A DNA stretch of 64,000 nucleotides, from positions 79,234-143,233 of the forward strand of contig JAEYYB010000071.1 in assembly GCA_023430975.1 (NCBI GenBank), read 5' to 3'. The notes below the pieces were generated by a model that was not told where the DNA came from, ran no database searches, and saw only the letters and a program-made list of their open reading frames with translations. Every line of letters starts with the position of its first letter. The stretch's first letter is position 1. The position numbers and the translations under genes were made by a program. This stretch comes from Bacillota bacterium (GTDB taxonomy: Bacteria > Bacillota > Clostridia > Acetivibrionales > DSM-2933). Below, piece by piece: positions 1-10,024 of this stretch.

Positions 1-2561
1 CATGAAACATAGTTAAGGCCAACTCTATGGCAGAACTCAACGGATGAAGGATCTCCTCCGTGCTCTCCGCATATACCCAGCTTAATATCAGGTCTTGTTT
101 GTTTACCGAGTTTAACAGACATTTCAACGAGCTTACCGACGCCGGTCTGATCGAGCCTTGCAAACGGATCGGATTCATATATCTTCTTGTTGTAGTATTC
201 ATCAAGGAACTTACCTGCGTCGTCACGGCTGAATCCGAATGTCATCTGAGTCAAATCGTTTGTACCGAATGAGAAGAACTCAGCTTCCTTAGCGATCTCA
301 TCAGCTGTCAATGCAGCTCTTGGAATCTCTATCATTGTTCCAACTTTATATTCTAGCTTAACGCCTGCATTCTTTATAACTTCGTCTGCTGTCTTTACAA
401 CAACATCCTTAACATATTTCAACTCTTTTATTTCGCCTACCAACGGAATCATTATTTCAGGTATAACATTCATACCCTTCTTATTAACATTTATAGCAGC
501 TTCTATAACCGCTCTTGTCTGCATTTCAGCGATTTCGGGATAAGTAACTGCCAAACGGCATCCTCTGTGCCCCATCATTGGGTTGAATTCATGGAGGTCT
601 GCAACAATACCCTTTAAGTCTTCAAAGCTAAGTCCCATCTCTTTTGCAAGTGCTGCAATATCTTCCTCAGCCTGTGGCAAGAACTCATGAAGCGGCGGAT
701 CCAAAAACCTAATAGTAACAGGATAACCCTTCATTTCTGTAAAGAGACCTTCAAAGTCGCTTCTTTGCATTGGAAGAAGCTTATCTAAAGCTTTTCTTCT
801 CTGTTCTTCAGTTCTGGCAACTATCATTTCTCTCATTGCAGGTATTCTGTCAGCCTCAAAGAACATGTGCTCTGTACGGCACAGGCCTATACCTTCTGCA
901 CCAAACTCCATAGCCTGTTTAGCATCATGAGGAGTATCTGCATTTGTTCTGACCTTCAACGTACGGATCTCATCTGCCCAGCCCATCAACTTGGCGAAAT
1001 CACCAGTCATCTGAGGCTCAACTGTTGGAAGCTTGTCGCCGTATACATTACCGGTGGAACCGTCAAGAGATATCCAATCACCTTCAACGTACTTCTTGCC
1101 GTTTTTATCCAAGAAATATCTTGCTTCTTCATTTATTTTAATTTCACCACAGCCGGCTACGCAGCAAGTTCCCATGCCACGTGCAACAACAGCAGCATGT
1201 GAAGTCATACCTCCGCGGCCGGTTAGTATGCCTTGTGATACATGCATACCTTCAATATCTTCAGGTGAAGTTTCAAGTCTTACAAGTATAACATTCTTTT
1301 CTCCTGCTTTAAATGCATTTACAGCATCTTCAGCTTCGAAATATACCTTTCCTGTAGCAGCTCCCGGCGAAGCAGGCAAACCTTTCGCAACAGGAACAGC
1401 AGCTTTAAGGGCCTTTGGCTCAAAGTTAGGATGTAAAAGTGCATCCAACTGCTTAGGATCAACCTTCATTACAGCTTCATCCTTGGTTGCCATACCTTCT
1501 GCAACAAGATCAACTGCGATCCTTAACGCCGCAGCAGCAGTTCTCTTACCGTTTCTTGTCTGGAGCATGAACAGCTTACCTTTTTCAATGGTAAACTCCA
1601 TGTCCTGCATGTCTCTATAATGTTTTTCCAATGTATCTGCTATATTTACAAATTGATTGTATGCATCCGGATTGATTTCTTTTAATTGATCTATTGATTG
1701 AGGAGTTCTGATACCTGCAACTACATCCTCTCCCTGTGCATTCATCAAGAATTCTCCATAAAGCTTCTTTTCCCCTGTAGATGGATTTCTTGTAAATGCA
1801 ACACCGGTACCTGAATCATTTCCCATGTTACCGTATACCATTTCCTGAACATTAACTGCAGTACCCCAGTCACCAGGGATATCATTAAGCCTTCTGTATA
1901 CTATGGCACGTGGGTTGTCCCAAGAACGGAAAACTGCCTTTACAGCTTCTAAAAGCTGTATCTTAGGCTCCTGAGGAAAATCAAAACCCTTTTCCTTTTT
2001 AAAGAGCTCCTTATATCTCTTAACAACTTCTTTAAGGTTAGCTGCAGTTAAGTCTGTATCAAAATGAGCATTATTTTCTTCTTTTACTGCATCAAGGATC
2101 TTTTCAAACTTGGGTTTTTCTACTTCCATAACAACATCACTAAACATCTGTATAAATCTTCTATAACTGTCATAAGCAAACCTTTCGTTATCAGTAAGCT
2201 TTGCCAGGCCTTCTACAACAGTATCGTTAAGACCAAGATTTAGAATTGTGTCCATCATACCCGGCATTGAAGCCCTGGCTCCTGAACGGACAGATACGAG
2301 AAAAGGATTGGAAGGGTCTCCGAATTTTTTTCCGACTATCTCCTCTGTTTTTGCCATCATAGCATAGATTTCTTCTTCGATTTCTTTGGAAACTACTTTA
2401 CCATCATCATAGTACTTAGTACAAGCTTCTGTTGTAACGGTAAACCCTCTTGGAACCGGCAGTCCCAAACCAGTCATTTCAGCCAGATTCGCACCTTTAC
2501 CGCCAAGCAGGTTTTTCATTGAAGCATTACCCTCGCTGAATAAATATACATACTTTTTCAT
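1..2561 (-). CDS. ppdK: Pyruvate, phosphate dikinase (3' end outside window)
   Basis: Interconverts pyruvate, ATP and Pi with PEP, AMP and PPi; in anaerobes using PPi-linked glycolysis it acts near the end of sugar breakdown. The frame runs open from ATG 2561 to the left edge, about 853 codons of a family usually near 875-890, so only a short C-terminal piece is missing. The start follows GGGAGG with good spacing. The N-terminal ATP-grasp part begins MKKYVYLF and has GGKGANLAEMTGLGLPVP. The swivelling domain has GGMTSHAAVVARGMG with the phospho-accepting His near residue 454. The C-terminal PEP/pyruvate barrel shows GLCRTEHMF and MMGHRGCRL. No regulatory partner gene is visible. Identification is secure. 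Confidence 0.97.
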   Translation of the reverse strand, partial: MKKYVYLFSEGNASMKNLLGGKGANLAEMTGLGLPVPRGFTVTTEACTKYYDDGKVVSKEIEEEIYAMMAKTEEIVGKKFGDPSNPFLVSVRSGARASMPGMMDTILNLGLNDTVVEGLAKLTDNERFAYDSYRRFIQMFSDVVMEVEKPKFEKILDAVKEENNAHFDTDLTAANLKEVVKRYKELFKKEKGFDFPQEPKIQLLEAVKAVFRSWDNPRAIVYRRLNDIPGDWGTAVNVQEMVYGNMGNDSGTGVAFTRNPSTGEKKLYGEFLMNAQGEDVVAGIRTPQSIDQLKEINPDAYNQFVNIADTLEKHYRDMQDMEFTIEKGKLFMLQTRNGKRTAAAALRIAVDLVAEGMATKDEAVMKVDPKQLDALLHPNFEPKALKAAVPVAKGLPASPGAATGKVYFEAEDAVNAFKAGEKNVILVRLETSPEDIEGMHVSQGILTGRGGMTSHAAVVARGMGTCCVAGCGEIKINEEARYFLDKNGKKYVEGDWISLDGSTGNVYGDKLPTVEPQMTGDFAKLMGWADEIRTLKVRTNADTPHDAKQAMEFGAEGIGLCRTEHMFFEADRIPAMREMIVARTEEQRRKALDKLLPMQRSDFEGLFTEMKGYPVTIRFLDPPLHEFLPQAEEDIAALAKEMGLSFEDLKGIVADLHEFNPMMGHRGCRLAVTYPEIAEMQTRAVIEAAINVNKKGMNVIPEIMIPLVGEIKELKYVKDVVVKTADEVIKNAGVKLEYKVGTMIEIPRAALTADEIAKEAEFFSFGTNDLTQMTFGFSRDDAGKFLDEYYNKKIYESDPFARLDQTGVGKLVEMSVKLGKQTRPDIKLGICGEHGGDPSSVEFCHRVGLNYVS

Positions 2562-2851
2562 TCCAAAAACCTCCCGTATTTTATAGAATTAATTTTATAG
2601 AAGGAAAGATGTTTTAAAAAATAGTACACCTTTCATAATTCCTAGAATGAGCATATAAACTAAAAACATTAAAACTTGCAATAAAGATACCGATATGTAG
2701 TTGTTTTTTGATCATGAGTAAAAATCAATAATCCTTATTATAACATATAATTAATATTTTTCATTATATTTTCGTTAAATTTCCAATTATTTTTAAATTA
2801 TTTTTAAATTAATTTAAAATCATCTTGAAATAATATTAGAATAAATCATCT

Positions 2852-3127
2852 TTATTGCTTTAAAAGTTTTTTAAGTTTATCACAGCTCTTATTTATAATC
2901 CCTAAATCTATATTCATATTTATATTCATTATTCCTATGTTTATACATGAGTTATTAATCCTGGTAAAAGAAATCATCCTGATCCTTTTATCATTGTTCA
3001 TAATACTGTTTAATGAATAATCCACTGTGGCAAATCCGGCCAAAATAATAAAAACAAATAGAACAATGCATAAGAATGATCTTCTCCTGCGCATTCTCAA
3101 TTCTTTAAATTTCTCAACTCTATTCAT
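2852..3127 (-). CDS. Small single-span membrane protein, unknown function
   Basis: I do not recognise this 91-residue product. It starts with a strongly basic stretch (MNRVEKFKELRMRRRR), followed by one hydrophobic segment at about residues 18-37, then an Asn/Ile-rich tail ending in a basic helix. This layout predicts an N-in membrane anchor with a short external domain. A strong GGAGGAATAAAA ribosome binding site precedes the ATG, which is the main reason to accept it. It lies between spoIIP upstream and ppdK downstream on the same strand. A sporulation role is possible from position only. Confidence 0.6.
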   Translation of the reverse strand: MNRVEKFKELRMRRRRSFLCIVLFVFIILAGFATVDYSLNSIMNNDKRIRMISFTRINNSCINIGIMNINMNIDLGIINKSCDKLKKLLKQ

Positions 3128-3260
3128 TTTTATTCCTCCGAGCCAATCTATTAAAAGTGATAAATCCCCTTAATATATTTAAACATAATAATTTTTTACT
3201 AAAATTCCGTCAAAACTTATATTTCCCATAAATTCAACTTAATAGACATGTAAAAATTTT

Positions 3261-3298
3261 GATATCTTACATTTGGTATTTGCCAAATATAAGATATT
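3261..3298 (-). terminator. Hairpin after spoIIP
   Basis: GATATCTTACATTTGG pairs with CCAAATATAAGATATT (one mismatch) around a six-base loop, followed on the minus strand by CAAAATTTTTAC. It sits directly downstream of spoIIP and could end its transcript. The TTACATTTGG and CCAAAT blocks also resemble the arms of the 97-bp repeat family, so it may be a repeat remnant serving as a terminator. Confidence 0.5.
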
Positions 3299-3306
3299 AA
3301 TCAATT

Positions 3307-4572
3307 TTAGTTCTTGACAACTTCGTTAATTGCCTGTGCTAAGTACTTGGTGCTCTCAAGACATTCTTCCATCAGATTTCCATCCCCTCCTACTTCTATT
3401 ATTATTGCTTTATCGGAAACATGCTGATTATACCTATTGATACTTAAATTAATCGGCTTAGCAAGTCCGGGACATATCTTATTTAAAGTATCCTGGAGCT
3501 TTAATGCAAACTTTAGATTTTCCTTCCAATTTGGATGGTAAAGACCACGCTTATTTGTACCCATAACAAACATTATCTGGGCAGCCTTTTTACCATTTAC
3601 TTCTTTTACAGCCCTAAGTTTTTTGTCTTGTCCGCCAAGACCATCCCTATGGAGATCTATTACAACATTAATGGAAGGATAGCTTTTCAATATGCTTGAT
3701 GCTGTTTTAAGAGAATTCGCATAGGAACTGTTGTAATCAGGGTAATCATGGATAGTGCCGTTATGTATTACATCTATATCATAGCTTTTTCTTAATATTG
3801 ATGCTAACTGTTCTCCCACTCTTACAACACTTTTTTGAGGGTCCTTCGTCCATGAAGGAAATTTCATATTATTTAAGTTGCTGACTTTATCAATATAGGA
3901 CTCGGTTGTATGAGTATGGTAAATCAGGACCTTCGGCCCTTTCTTTGATGTTAATTTACTTATTGGAGCTTTCAGAAGTTCACTTATGGCAATCTTTTCA
4001 TTTGTATCATTATTTATAACTATCTTCGCCTGAGATTGATTCCCAATGTTTTTAGTTTTATCATCCTTATTTTCTTTATTTTGGCCAGGCACTTCATCTT
4101 CCTCTGTATATATACTGCTCTGATCTACCAAAAGCCCGTCTTTTTCGGTGTCCACAGCATTTTCATCATGGGAATAATCCAGTTTGACCTGCTTTTCTCT
4201 ATTTAGTAAAACCTCAGGATAGTCCTTATCATAATAATTACTTAATATAACCAAATTTGAATTCAAAACCGTCTCTGGGCTGCTAAAATCGAACCCAAAT
4301 ATACGGCTGATCATACCTTTGATTTCTCCATAAAACGAAATACTTATGTTACCACTGTTATAAACCGAATCAATGATGGGAAACGAACTGTTTAGTATGG
4401 ACTTAAAATTATGGACATCTATATTGCTAACTAATGTGCCTTCAAAGCTTGATATCAAACTTCCTCCAAGTGTTCCTCCCTTAATGGCTGCAAATGATAA
4501 AAGCACAAATAAAGCGATCTTTGATACATTTTTAATAAATATACATTTGTTTTTTATATGTCTTGTCTTCAT
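3307..4572 (-). CDS. spoIIP: Stage II sporulation protein P (peptidoglycan amidase/endopeptidase)
   Basis: SpoIIP works with SpoIID and SpoIIM at the engulfing septum, cutting peptide stems and crosslinks so that the mother-cell membrane can move around the forespore. The 421-residue protein has a short basic N-terminus, one membrane segment at about 15-35, a variable Asp/Glu/Lys-rich linker, and a C-terminal amidase domain with IYHTHTTESY (about 218-227), VIDLHRDG (about 303) and a late IIEVGGDGN containing the expected acidic residue. The start has a GGAGG site. The frequently associated gpr gene is not beside it. Family knowledge predicts mother-cell (sigma E-type) expression; I could not identify that promoter with confidence. 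Confidence 0.93.
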   Translation of the reverse strand: MKTRHIKNKCIFIKNVSKIALFVLLSFAAIKGGTLGGSLISSFEGTLVSNIDVHNFKSILNSSFPIIDSVYNSGNISISFYGEIKGMISRIFGFDFSSPETVLNSNLVILSNYYDKDYPEVLLNREKQVKLDYSHDENAVDTEKDGLLVDQSSIYTEEDEVPGQNKENKDDKTKNIGNQSQAKIVINNDTNEKIAISELLKAPISKLTSKKGPKVLIYHTHTTESYIDKVSNLNNMKFPSWTKDPQKSVVRVGEQLASILRKSYDIDVIHNGTIHDYPDYNSSYANSLKTASSILKSYPSINVVIDLHRDGLGGQDKKLRAVKEVNGKKAAQIMFVMGTNKRGLYHPNWKENLKFALKLQDTLNKICPGLAKPINLSINRYNQHVSDKAIIIEVGGDGNLMEECLESTKYLAQAINEVVKN

Positions 4573-4917
4573 TTTTCCTCCGGTACATGCTTTTTAAAAT
4601 AATATTCCAAGTCCTATCCCATTATTACCGTTTTAGTGATTGTCCCTTTACTTTTGCAACACAGTGTTAATTGACCACGAATTTTATGTCGTTTTTTAGC
4701 ACTTTTTGTCGAAGAATTTTCAATATAATATTTTTGTTATATAATATAATTGCATTGTCACAGTAATAATTCTTTTTTAAACCTGTTAAAATTCATATTA
4801 ATAGGTGTATTTATTTTCAGTAATAAGTAATAAATAGTTCTTATTTTAATTCACTTCAAAAGTTATACGCAGAGTGTATTTATTAAAATTCGAGCCTTAA
4901 ATAAAGGAGGAATTATT
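4573..4917. other. Divergent intergenic region, AT-rich
   Basis: 345 bases between the divergent spoIIP (minus) and the zinc-ribbon gene (plus). Promoters for both should lie here, but I found no -35/-10 pair with convincing match and spacing. No hairpin, RNA gene or member of the repeat families is evident. Confidence 0.4.
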
Positions 4918-5127
4918 ATGTACAGCTTTAAATCGTTGCGTTGTTATAATTGCAAATCTATTATTCTTAATCTTCCGGAATTGGAAATTTCAAAGTTAGA
5001 TGGTTTAAATTTTATATGCGATTGTTGCGGCCATCAAAATCTTCTTACAGAATTCAAGTTTTATAAAAGCAGCTATAATGATCCTCAACTAAACATCTTC
5101 AGCATGGAAAACCTTACAGCATTCTAA
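4918..5127 (+). CDS. Small zinc-ribbon protein, unknown function
   Basis: A 69-residue product with two Cys pairs: CYNC at residues 9-12 and CDCC at about 38-41, the latter followed by GHQN. The spacing fits a single zinc ribbon. There is no membrane segment. A near-perfect AAAGGAGG lies about eight bases before the ATG, strongly supporting translation. The next gene on this strand (5245) begins 117 bases later and the two share a terminator at 5421. Small zinc ribbons like this often modulate transcription or translation, but I do not recognise the family. Confidence 0.7.
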   Translation: MYSFKSLRCYNCKSIILNLPELEISKLDGLNFICDCCGHQNLLTEFKFYKSSYNDPQLNIFSMENLTAF

Positions 5128-5244
5128 TGCGTAGATTCACACCACTTCATGATTTTGTTCCATGGACTTGATTTACTTACCTTATGCCACTATAATATTA
5201 ATATAATTTTTAATTAAATATTATAGAATTGGGCAGGTAAAATA

Positions 5245-5400
5245 ATGAGTACACAGATAATGCTTGTAATGGGAAGTTTAGTTGGATTTGCTGTTTTAGC
5301 ATTTTTCTTCTACAGATCTATTAATAATCTGGAAAAGAAAAAATCGAGCAAGAAAAAAGGCCGTATAAAATATATGCCAGAAGCTAAAAGTAAGTATTAA
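5245..5400 (+). CDS. 51-residue membrane protein with basic tail
   Basis: Short gene encoding MSTQIMLVMGSLVGFA, one hydrophobic span (about residues 5-23), then a very basic cytoplasmic tail (NLEKKKSSKKKGR) ending SKY. The upstream GGGCAGG is only a modest ribosome binding site. Support comes from the clean membrane-plus-basic design and from the strong terminator 20 bases after the stop. Function unknown. Confidence 0.55.
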   Translation: MSTQIMLVMGSLVGFAVLAFFFYRSINNLEKKKSSKKKGRIKYMPEAKSKY

Positions 5401-5420
5401 AGAATGATTCCTAGACATAC

Positions 5421-5448
5421 AAAAAAGAAGGTTTTCACCTTCTTTTTT
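5421..5448. terminator. Bidirectional terminator between convergent genes
   Basis: AAAAAAGAAGGT and ACCTTCTTTTTT form a perfect 12-bp stem with a TTTC loop. A-tract and T-tract on either side let it end both the plus-strand small genes and the minus-strand dehydratase-activator gene. Confidence 0.85.
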
Positions 5449-5470
5449 GTTATTTCAATTATGCCTTGCT

Positions 5471-8400
5471 TTAAAGATTTTTAAATGCAGTTGAAAGCAT
5501 TAATTTTATCCTATTTAATTGATTTACTTCACTTGCTCCAGGGTCATAATCAATAGCAACAACATTTGATTTCGGATAATGTCTTCTAAGTTCTTTAATT
5601 ACACCCTTGCCAACAATATGATTAGGTAAACATCCAAATGGCTGAGTACAAACTATATTACTTGCACCTGTGTGTATTAATTCAAGCATTTCACCGGTTA
5701 AGAACCAGCCTTCACCGGACTGATTACCACATGATACAATTTCAGAAGCCATTTTAGCCAAATCTTCAATATGAGCAGGAGGATCAAAATGAGTGCTCTT
5801 TTTAAATTCCTCCCTTGCAGCAGAACGCAGCCACTCAATAGCCTTAATTCCTGCATTTGCCTTTATCGCTGATGATTTTTTCATTCCCAGCTTTTCATAT
5901 TGGAAGTTGCTGCAATAAAAACAATAAAGGAAAAAGTCCAGCAAATCGGGAACAACAGCTTCTGCACCTTCAGATTCCAATAAATCAACAAGATAATTAT
6001 TGGCTGTAGGCATAAACTTTACAAGAATTTCGCCCACAACTCCAACCCGGGGTTTCTTAATGTCCTTACGAGGAAGAGAATCAAATTCACGTATAATTTC
6101 CCGGCAAATCCTCTTATATTTTGAAAATGAAGGATATTTACTTTTTGTTAGAAATTCAATACATTTACTTTCCCACTTTTTATGCAGTGCATTGGCAGCC
6201 CCTTCCTCCAATTCGTATGGACGAGTTGCATAAAGACAACGCATCATTACATCTCCAAATACAATGCTATAAATTGCTTTGATTCCCAACTCCGGAGTAA
6301 TTTTAAATCCCGGATTCTTTTCCAATCCAACCAGATTAAGTGAAATTACGGGAATATGGGGGTGCCCAGCTTTCCGCAATGCTCTGCGGATAAACCCGAT
6401 ATAGTTGCTGGCACGGCATCCGCCGCCAGTCTGTGTAATCATTACTGCAGTTTTCGACAAATCATATTTACCTGACAGCACCGCTTCCATAATCTGTCCC
6501 ACTACCATCAAAGAAGGATAACAAGCATCATTATTAACATATTTAAGTCCAACATCAACGGCCTTCTTTCCGTCATTGTCCAAAAGTACTACATTATAGC
6601 CGCATGACCTAAAGACCGGTTCTACAATAGAAAAATGGATCGGTGACATCTGCGGAGCAAGAATTGTGTAATTGTCACGCATTTCCTTTGTAAACAGCAC
6701 TCTTTCATATTTAGCAGACACAATTGTTCTTTTGGTTACGCTTTGCTTTCTTACTTTGATTGCAGAAAGAAGGGAACGGACTCGAATACGTGCTGCTCCT
6801 AAGTTATTAACTTCATCTATTTTTAAACACGTATAAATTTTTCCGGAATCCTCCAATATGTCATATACCTGGTCAGTGGTTACAGCATCAAGCCCACAGC
6901 CAAATGAGTTAAGCTGAATCAAATCAAGATCATCACGTTGTTTAACATATTCCGCAGCAGCATAAAGCCTTGAGTGATACATCCACTGATCCATTACAAG
7001 AAGAGGTCCTTCCACCTTCGAAAGATGCGAAACAGAGTCTTCTGTAAATACGGCTATTCCATAGGATGTAATAAGTTCCGGAATGCCATGGTTTATTTCC
7101 GGGTCAATATGGTATGGACGTCCTGCAAGAACAATTCCGTGACCACCTGTTTGTTCCAAATATTTAAGGGTTTCTTCCCCTTTTTGCTGAATTTTTCTAT
7201 GAACTGATTCCATTTCATCCCAGCCTATTTTAGCTGCATGTGTTACTTCCTCAGCTGAAATATTAAACTGGCTTCCAAACTCTTCCACAAGCCTATTGGT
7301 TAATACCTTAAGATTGGTGAATGGAAGAAACGGACTCATAAATAAAATATCCGGATTCTTAAGTTCATCTATATTGTTTTTTATATTTTCTGCATAAGAT
7401 GTAACAATGGGGCAATTATAGTGATTGTGTGCATCTTTGAATTCCTGACGTTCATAAGGAATACAAGGATAAAAAATATTTTTTACCCCCTGCTCTAAAA
7501 GCCACATAACATGACCATGGGCCAATTTGGCAGGGTAACATTCCGATTCGCTCGGAATTGATTCAATGCCAAGTTCATACATTTTCCTTGTAGATTCAGG
7601 CGATAAAACCACCTTGAATTTTAGTGCCTTAAAAAACTCCGCCCAGAAAGGATAGTTTTCATAAATATTAAGAACACGTGGAATACCCACTGTTCCACGA
7701 ACCGCTTCCTTTTCGGTGAGGGTTTCACGGTCAAAGAGCAGCTTGGCTTTATACTCAAATAGGTTTGGAATATTGTCTTTATTTTTCTGCCCGCCGGCAC
7801 CGCGTTCACAACGATTACATGTGACAAACTGTCTTCCGCCGCTAAAACGATTTATGGTTAAAAGACAATTATTGGTACACCCCTTACAATGTGACATTTT
7901 GGTAGTAAATTCCAAGTTACTAATTTCGTCTGCAGGTAGCATTGTTGTGGATTTGCTTTCATCATAGCGTTCCCGTGCAATCAACGCTGCACCAAATGCA
8001 CCCATAATACCGGCAATATCAGGTCTTATAGCCTCACACTCTGCAACTCTTTCAAAACTTCTAAGAATAGCATCATTATAGAAAGTCCCACCCTGCACGA
8101 CAATATGCTTTCCAAGTTCAGATGCAGAGCTTACCTTAATAACCTTATAAAGTGCGTTTTTAATTACAGAGTAAGCAAGACCTGCTGATATGTCTGCAAC
8201 TTCAGCACCTTCTTTTTGAGCCTGCTTAACCTTGGAATTCATAAATACTGTACATCTTGTCCCAAGGTCAATAGGATTTTTAGCATAAAGGGCAGCTTTT
8301 GCAAAATCCTGAACGCTGTAATTTAATGATTTTGCAAAGGTTTCTATAAAGGAACCACAACCTGATGAACATGCTTCATTAAGCTGCACATTGTCTACAG

Positions 8401-9709
8401 TATGATTTTTAATTTTAATACATTTCATATCCTGTCCACCAATATCCAGGATACAATCAACCTCAGGATCGAAGAATGAAGCAGCATAATAATGTGCAAC
8501 TGTTTCAACTTCGCCTTCATCCAATATAAGTGCATTTTTAATTAAAGCTTCACCATATCCGGTAGCACATGAATGTACAATTTGTGCATCCTCCGGAAGT
8601 TTGGAATAAATATCCTTAATTGCATTAATTGTTGTTGTAAGAGGACTGCCATTATTATTACTGTAGAAAGAATATAATAATGTTCCGTCTTCACCGATCA
8701 AAGCTGCTTTTGTTGTTGTGGAACCGGCATCAATCCCTAAGAAACACTTTCCTTTATAGTCATTAAGACTACCACGTTTAACTGTATTTCTGTCATGACG
8801 GTTCTTGAATGCAGCATAATCTCCTTCATTCTTAAACAGAGGCTCCATTCTTTCCACTTCAAATTCCATTTTAATTTTACCTGAAAGTTTGGCCTCTAAT
8901 GCTGAAAGAGTGGTGTTAATTTCTTTATTTGCATTTAGTGCAGAACCTGCAGCAGCAAATAGATGAGAATTTTCAGGTGTAATCCTGTGATCATCATCCA
9001 ATTTAAGAGTTCTGATAAATGTTTCTTTAAGCTCAGATAAAAAGTGAAGAGGTCCTCCTAAGAATGCTACATGACCGCGTATCGGCTTACCACATGCAAG
9101 GCCGCTGATTGTTTGATTAACAACAGCCTGAAAAATTGACGCTGATAAGTCCTCTTTTGTAGCACCTTCATTCATCAAAGGCTGAATATCCGATTTGGCA
9201 AATACTCCACATCTTGCCGCAATAGGGTAAATGGCTTTGTAATTTTTTGCATAGTCATTAACACCCGCAGCATCAGTCTGCAGAAGGGATGCCATCTGGT
9301 CGATAAAAGATCCCGTACCCCCGGCACAGATACCGTTCATTCGCTGTTCAACATTCCCGCCTTCAAAATATATGATCTTGGCATCTTCACCACCGAGTTC
9401 AATTGCAACATCTGTCTTAGGTGCAAAAGTAGACAATGCAGTGGAGACTGCAATTACCTCCTGGGTAAAGGGTACACCAAGATGATTGGAAAGCGAAAGC
9501 CCACCCGAACCCGTTATCATTGCTGCTATTTTTATATCACCTAATTTTTTGTGAGCTTTATTTATGAGCTCACAAAGACTTTCCTTAATATTGGCGAAAT
9601 GCCTCATATAATCGGAAAATAAAATCTGTTTCTTATCATCTAATATTGCAATTTTTACAGTTGTGGAACCAATATCTATTCCTAAATTGTAAATAGTTGT
9701 ATTATACAT
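5471..9709 (-). CDS. Giant 2-hydroxyacyl-CoA dehydratase activator-type fusion (BadF/HgdC-like)
   Basis: A 1412-residue protein joining two activator-type ATPase modules to dehydratase-like modules. Module 1 starts GIDIGSTT (about residue 10), has GGEDAK and the FeS-ligating CAGGTGSF (about 126). Module 2 repeats the plan with GIDAGSTTTK (about 325), GGQDMK and CSSGCGSF (about 447). A Cys cluster CKGCTNNC...CNRC follows at about 606-632, then a DUF2229-type region and a C-terminal part related to HgdB-type subunits with GGGCRASNYIGF (about 1093). In characterised relatives the activator uses ATP to inject a high-energy electron into a dehydratase or reductase. No separate HgdA/HgdB pair is adjacent, so the substrate is unknown. 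The start lacks a clear ribosome binding site, but the ATPase fold begins at once. Family assignment secure, function inferred. Confidence 0.9.
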   Translation of the reverse strand: MYNTTIYNLGIDIGSTTVKIAILDDKKQILFSDYMRHFANIKESLCELINKAHKKLGDIKIAAMITGSGGLSLSNHLGVPFTQEVIAVSTALSTFAPKTDVAIELGGEDAKIIYFEGGNVEQRMNGICAGGTGSFIDQMASLLQTDAAGVNDYAKNYKAIYPIAARCGVFAKSDIQPLMNEGATKEDLSASIFQAVVNQTISGLACGKPIRGHVAFLGGPLHFLSELKETFIRTLKLDDDHRITPENSHLFAAAGSALNANKEINTTLSALEAKLSGKIKMEFEVERMEPLFKNEGDYAAFKNRHDRNTVKRGSLNDYKGKCFLGIDAGSTTTKAALIGEDGTLLYSFYSNNNGSPLTTTINAIKDIYSKLPEDAQIVHSCATGYGEALIKNALILDEGEVETVAHYYAASFFDPEVDCILDIGGQDMKCIKIKNHTVDNVQLNEACSSGCGSFIETFAKSLNYSVQDFAKAALYAKNPIDLGTRCTVFMNSKVKQAQKEGAEVADISAGLAYSVIKNALYKVIKVSSASELGKHIVVQGGTFYNDAILRSFERVAECEAIRPDIAGIMGAFGAALIARERYDESKSTTMLPADEISNLEFTTKMSHCKGCTNNCLLTINRFSGGRQFVTCNRCERGAGGQKNKDNIPNLFEYKAKLLFDRETLTEKEAVRGTVGIPRVLNIYENYPFWAEFFKALKFKVVLSPESTRKMYELGIESIPSESECYPAKLAHGHVMWLLEQGVKNIFYPCIPYERQEFKDAHNHYNCPIVTSYAENIKNNIDELKNPDILFMSPFLPFTNLKVLTNRLVEEFGSQFNISAEEVTHAAKIGWDEMESVHRKIQQKGEETLKYLEQTGGHGIVLAGRPYHIDPEINHGIPELITSYGIAVFTEDSVSHLSKVEGPLLVMDQWMYHSRLYAAAEYVKQRDDLDLIQLNSFGCGLDAVTTDQVYDILEDSGKIYTCLKIDEVNNLGAARIRVRSLLSAIKVRKQSVTKRTIVSAKYERVLFTKEMRDNYTILAPQMSPIHFSIVEPVFRSCGYNVVLLDNDGKKAVDVGLKYVNNDACYPSLMVVGQIMEAVLSGKYDLSKTAVMITQTGGGCRASNYIGFIRRALRKAGHPHIPVISLNLVGLEKNPGFKITPELGIKAIYSIVFGDVMMRCLYATRPYELEEGAANALHKKWESKCIEFLTKSKYPSFSKYKRICREIIREFDSLPRKDIKKPRVGVVGEILVKFMPTANNYLVDLLESEGAEAVVPDLLDFFLYCFYCSNFQYEKLGMKKSSAIKANAGIKAIEWLRSAAREEFKKSTHFDPPAHIEDLAKMASEIVSCGNQSGEGWFLTGEMLELIHTGASNIVCTQPFGCLPNHIVGKGVIKELRRHYPKSNVVAIDYDPGASEVNQLNRIKLMLSTAFKNL

Positions 9710-9848
9710 AGCATTATGCAGATATAATTAATCTGCTATAGACCCCCCCTATTTAATTTGACCCTAAACTATAAATGTATGGTAAAGATACAAAATTGTA
9801 GAAGTTATACTTTTATAGTTATTACTTTTATAGTTATTACTTTTGTAT

Positions 9849-9945
9849 ATTAAAAGTGATAAATCTATTACATTTGTCTATCGCAAATCCCGTTGAACCG
9901 TTCGTTATTTGCTCCGCCAAATGTAAGATTATTAACACTTTTAAT
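9849..9945. repeat. Family 1 palindromic repeat, 97-bp full copy
   Basis: Begins ATTAAAAGTGATAAATC and ends GATTATTAACACTTTTAAT, with inner blocks CATTTGTC, GCAAAT, CGTTCGTT, ATTTGC and CAAATG that let each strand fold into a long hairpin. Flanked by TA on both sides (TATTAAAAG...CTTTTAATA), as expected for a non-autonomous element inserting at TA. Confidence 0.85.
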
Positions 9946-10024
9946 ATAGTTAAATATATATACTGAAGCACTTTTCATGTTATAAAAATCACATTACATT
10001 ATACAACAAGAACGTCCAAAATAC

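Noticed and set aside
1033..1620. Plus-strand frame of 195 codons
   Set aside because: Lies antisense to ppdK, has low-complexity Ser/Ala-rich composition and no ribosome binding site.
3149..3179. Additional family 1 copy near 3149
   Set aside because: Only the tip ATTAAAAGTGATAAATC is recognisable; the rest does not match, so it is at most a remnant.
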